From contig CAADUD010000123.1 of assembly GCA_900752095.1 (NCBI GenBank), positions 1 to 6,065 of the forward strand: DNA of 6,065 nucleotides. The letters are read 5' to 3'. Of the stretch, positions 6,060 through 6,065 are shown one piece after another. The DNA comes from Clostridia bacterium (GTDB lineage Bacteria; Bacillota; Clostridia; TANB77; CAG-508). Below the pieces are notes generated by a model. That model searched no databases, was not told the origin of the DNA, and saw nothing but the letters and a program-made list of their open reading frames with translations. Both the position numbers and the translations under genes were made by a program. Each line of letters opens with the position of its first letter. Position 1 is the stretch's first letter.

Positions 6060-6065
6060 ATGACT
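6060..6065 (+). CDS. Start of an unidentified gene, 3'-partial
   Basis: Only Met-Thr can be read before the window ends, so no product can be proposed. The call rests on the ribosome binding site at 6044-6050 and the promoter-like sequence at 5988-6016. An upstream ATG at 6015, in the same frame with no stop between, would add 15 residues (MKLHLKIEKSKEKKQ) and has its own Shine-Dalgarno-like sequence. I prefer 6060 because its start region resembles that of the preceding gene and is compatible with the promoter. Confidence 0.55.

Overview
The window is AT-rich, low-GC bacterial DNA. The codons lean heavily to A/T endings (TTA, AGA, AAA, ATA), most starts follow purine-rich AAGGAG-type ribosome binding sites, and the proteins look most like those of Clostridia/Firmicutes. 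I infer a clostridial, possibly uncultured gut-type, chromosome. I cannot name the species.

Layout: (1) 1-1292, + strand: cysteinyl-tRNA synthetase (cysS), missing about 30-35 N-terminal residues at the window edge. (2) 1371-2486, +: a four-helix membrane protein resembling the DUF1189 family, extended by a long Lys/Glu-rich cytoplasmic tail. (3) 2576-4405, +: the membrane-anchored AAA+ zinc protease FtsH, complete. (4) 4473-5393, - strand and convergent with ftsH: an RluA/RluD-type rRNA pseudouridine synthase with an N-terminal S4 domain. (5) 5490-5846, + and divergent from (4): a small protein with one membrane helix and the first half of a family 2 glycosyltransferase-like fold. (6) The start of a further + strand gene at 6060 (or 6015), cut by the window end.

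The three left-hand genes lie in one direction with gaps of 78 and 89 bases and no strong terminator between them, so they may be co-transcribed. Their themes are translation, an unknown membrane function and membrane protein quality control. The pseudouridine synthase forms its own unit and adds a ribosome-maturation function.

The best regulatory signal is a near-consensus sigma-A promoter (TTGACA, 17-base spacer, TATACT) whose predicted start of transcription falls on the A of the pseudouridine synthase ATG. This implies a leaderless mRNA and corrects the start codon. A second promoter-like sequence (TTGCAT-17-TAAAAT) precedes the last gene and bears on which of two in-frame ATGs is used. 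I see no mobile element, CRISPR array, tRNA, rRNA or riboswitch, and no gene cluster that amounts to a new multi-gene system. The points most worth a second look are the leaderless promoter, the stand-alone half-glycosyltransferase protein, the charged tail on the DUF1189-like protein and the altered ATPase motifs of FtsH.
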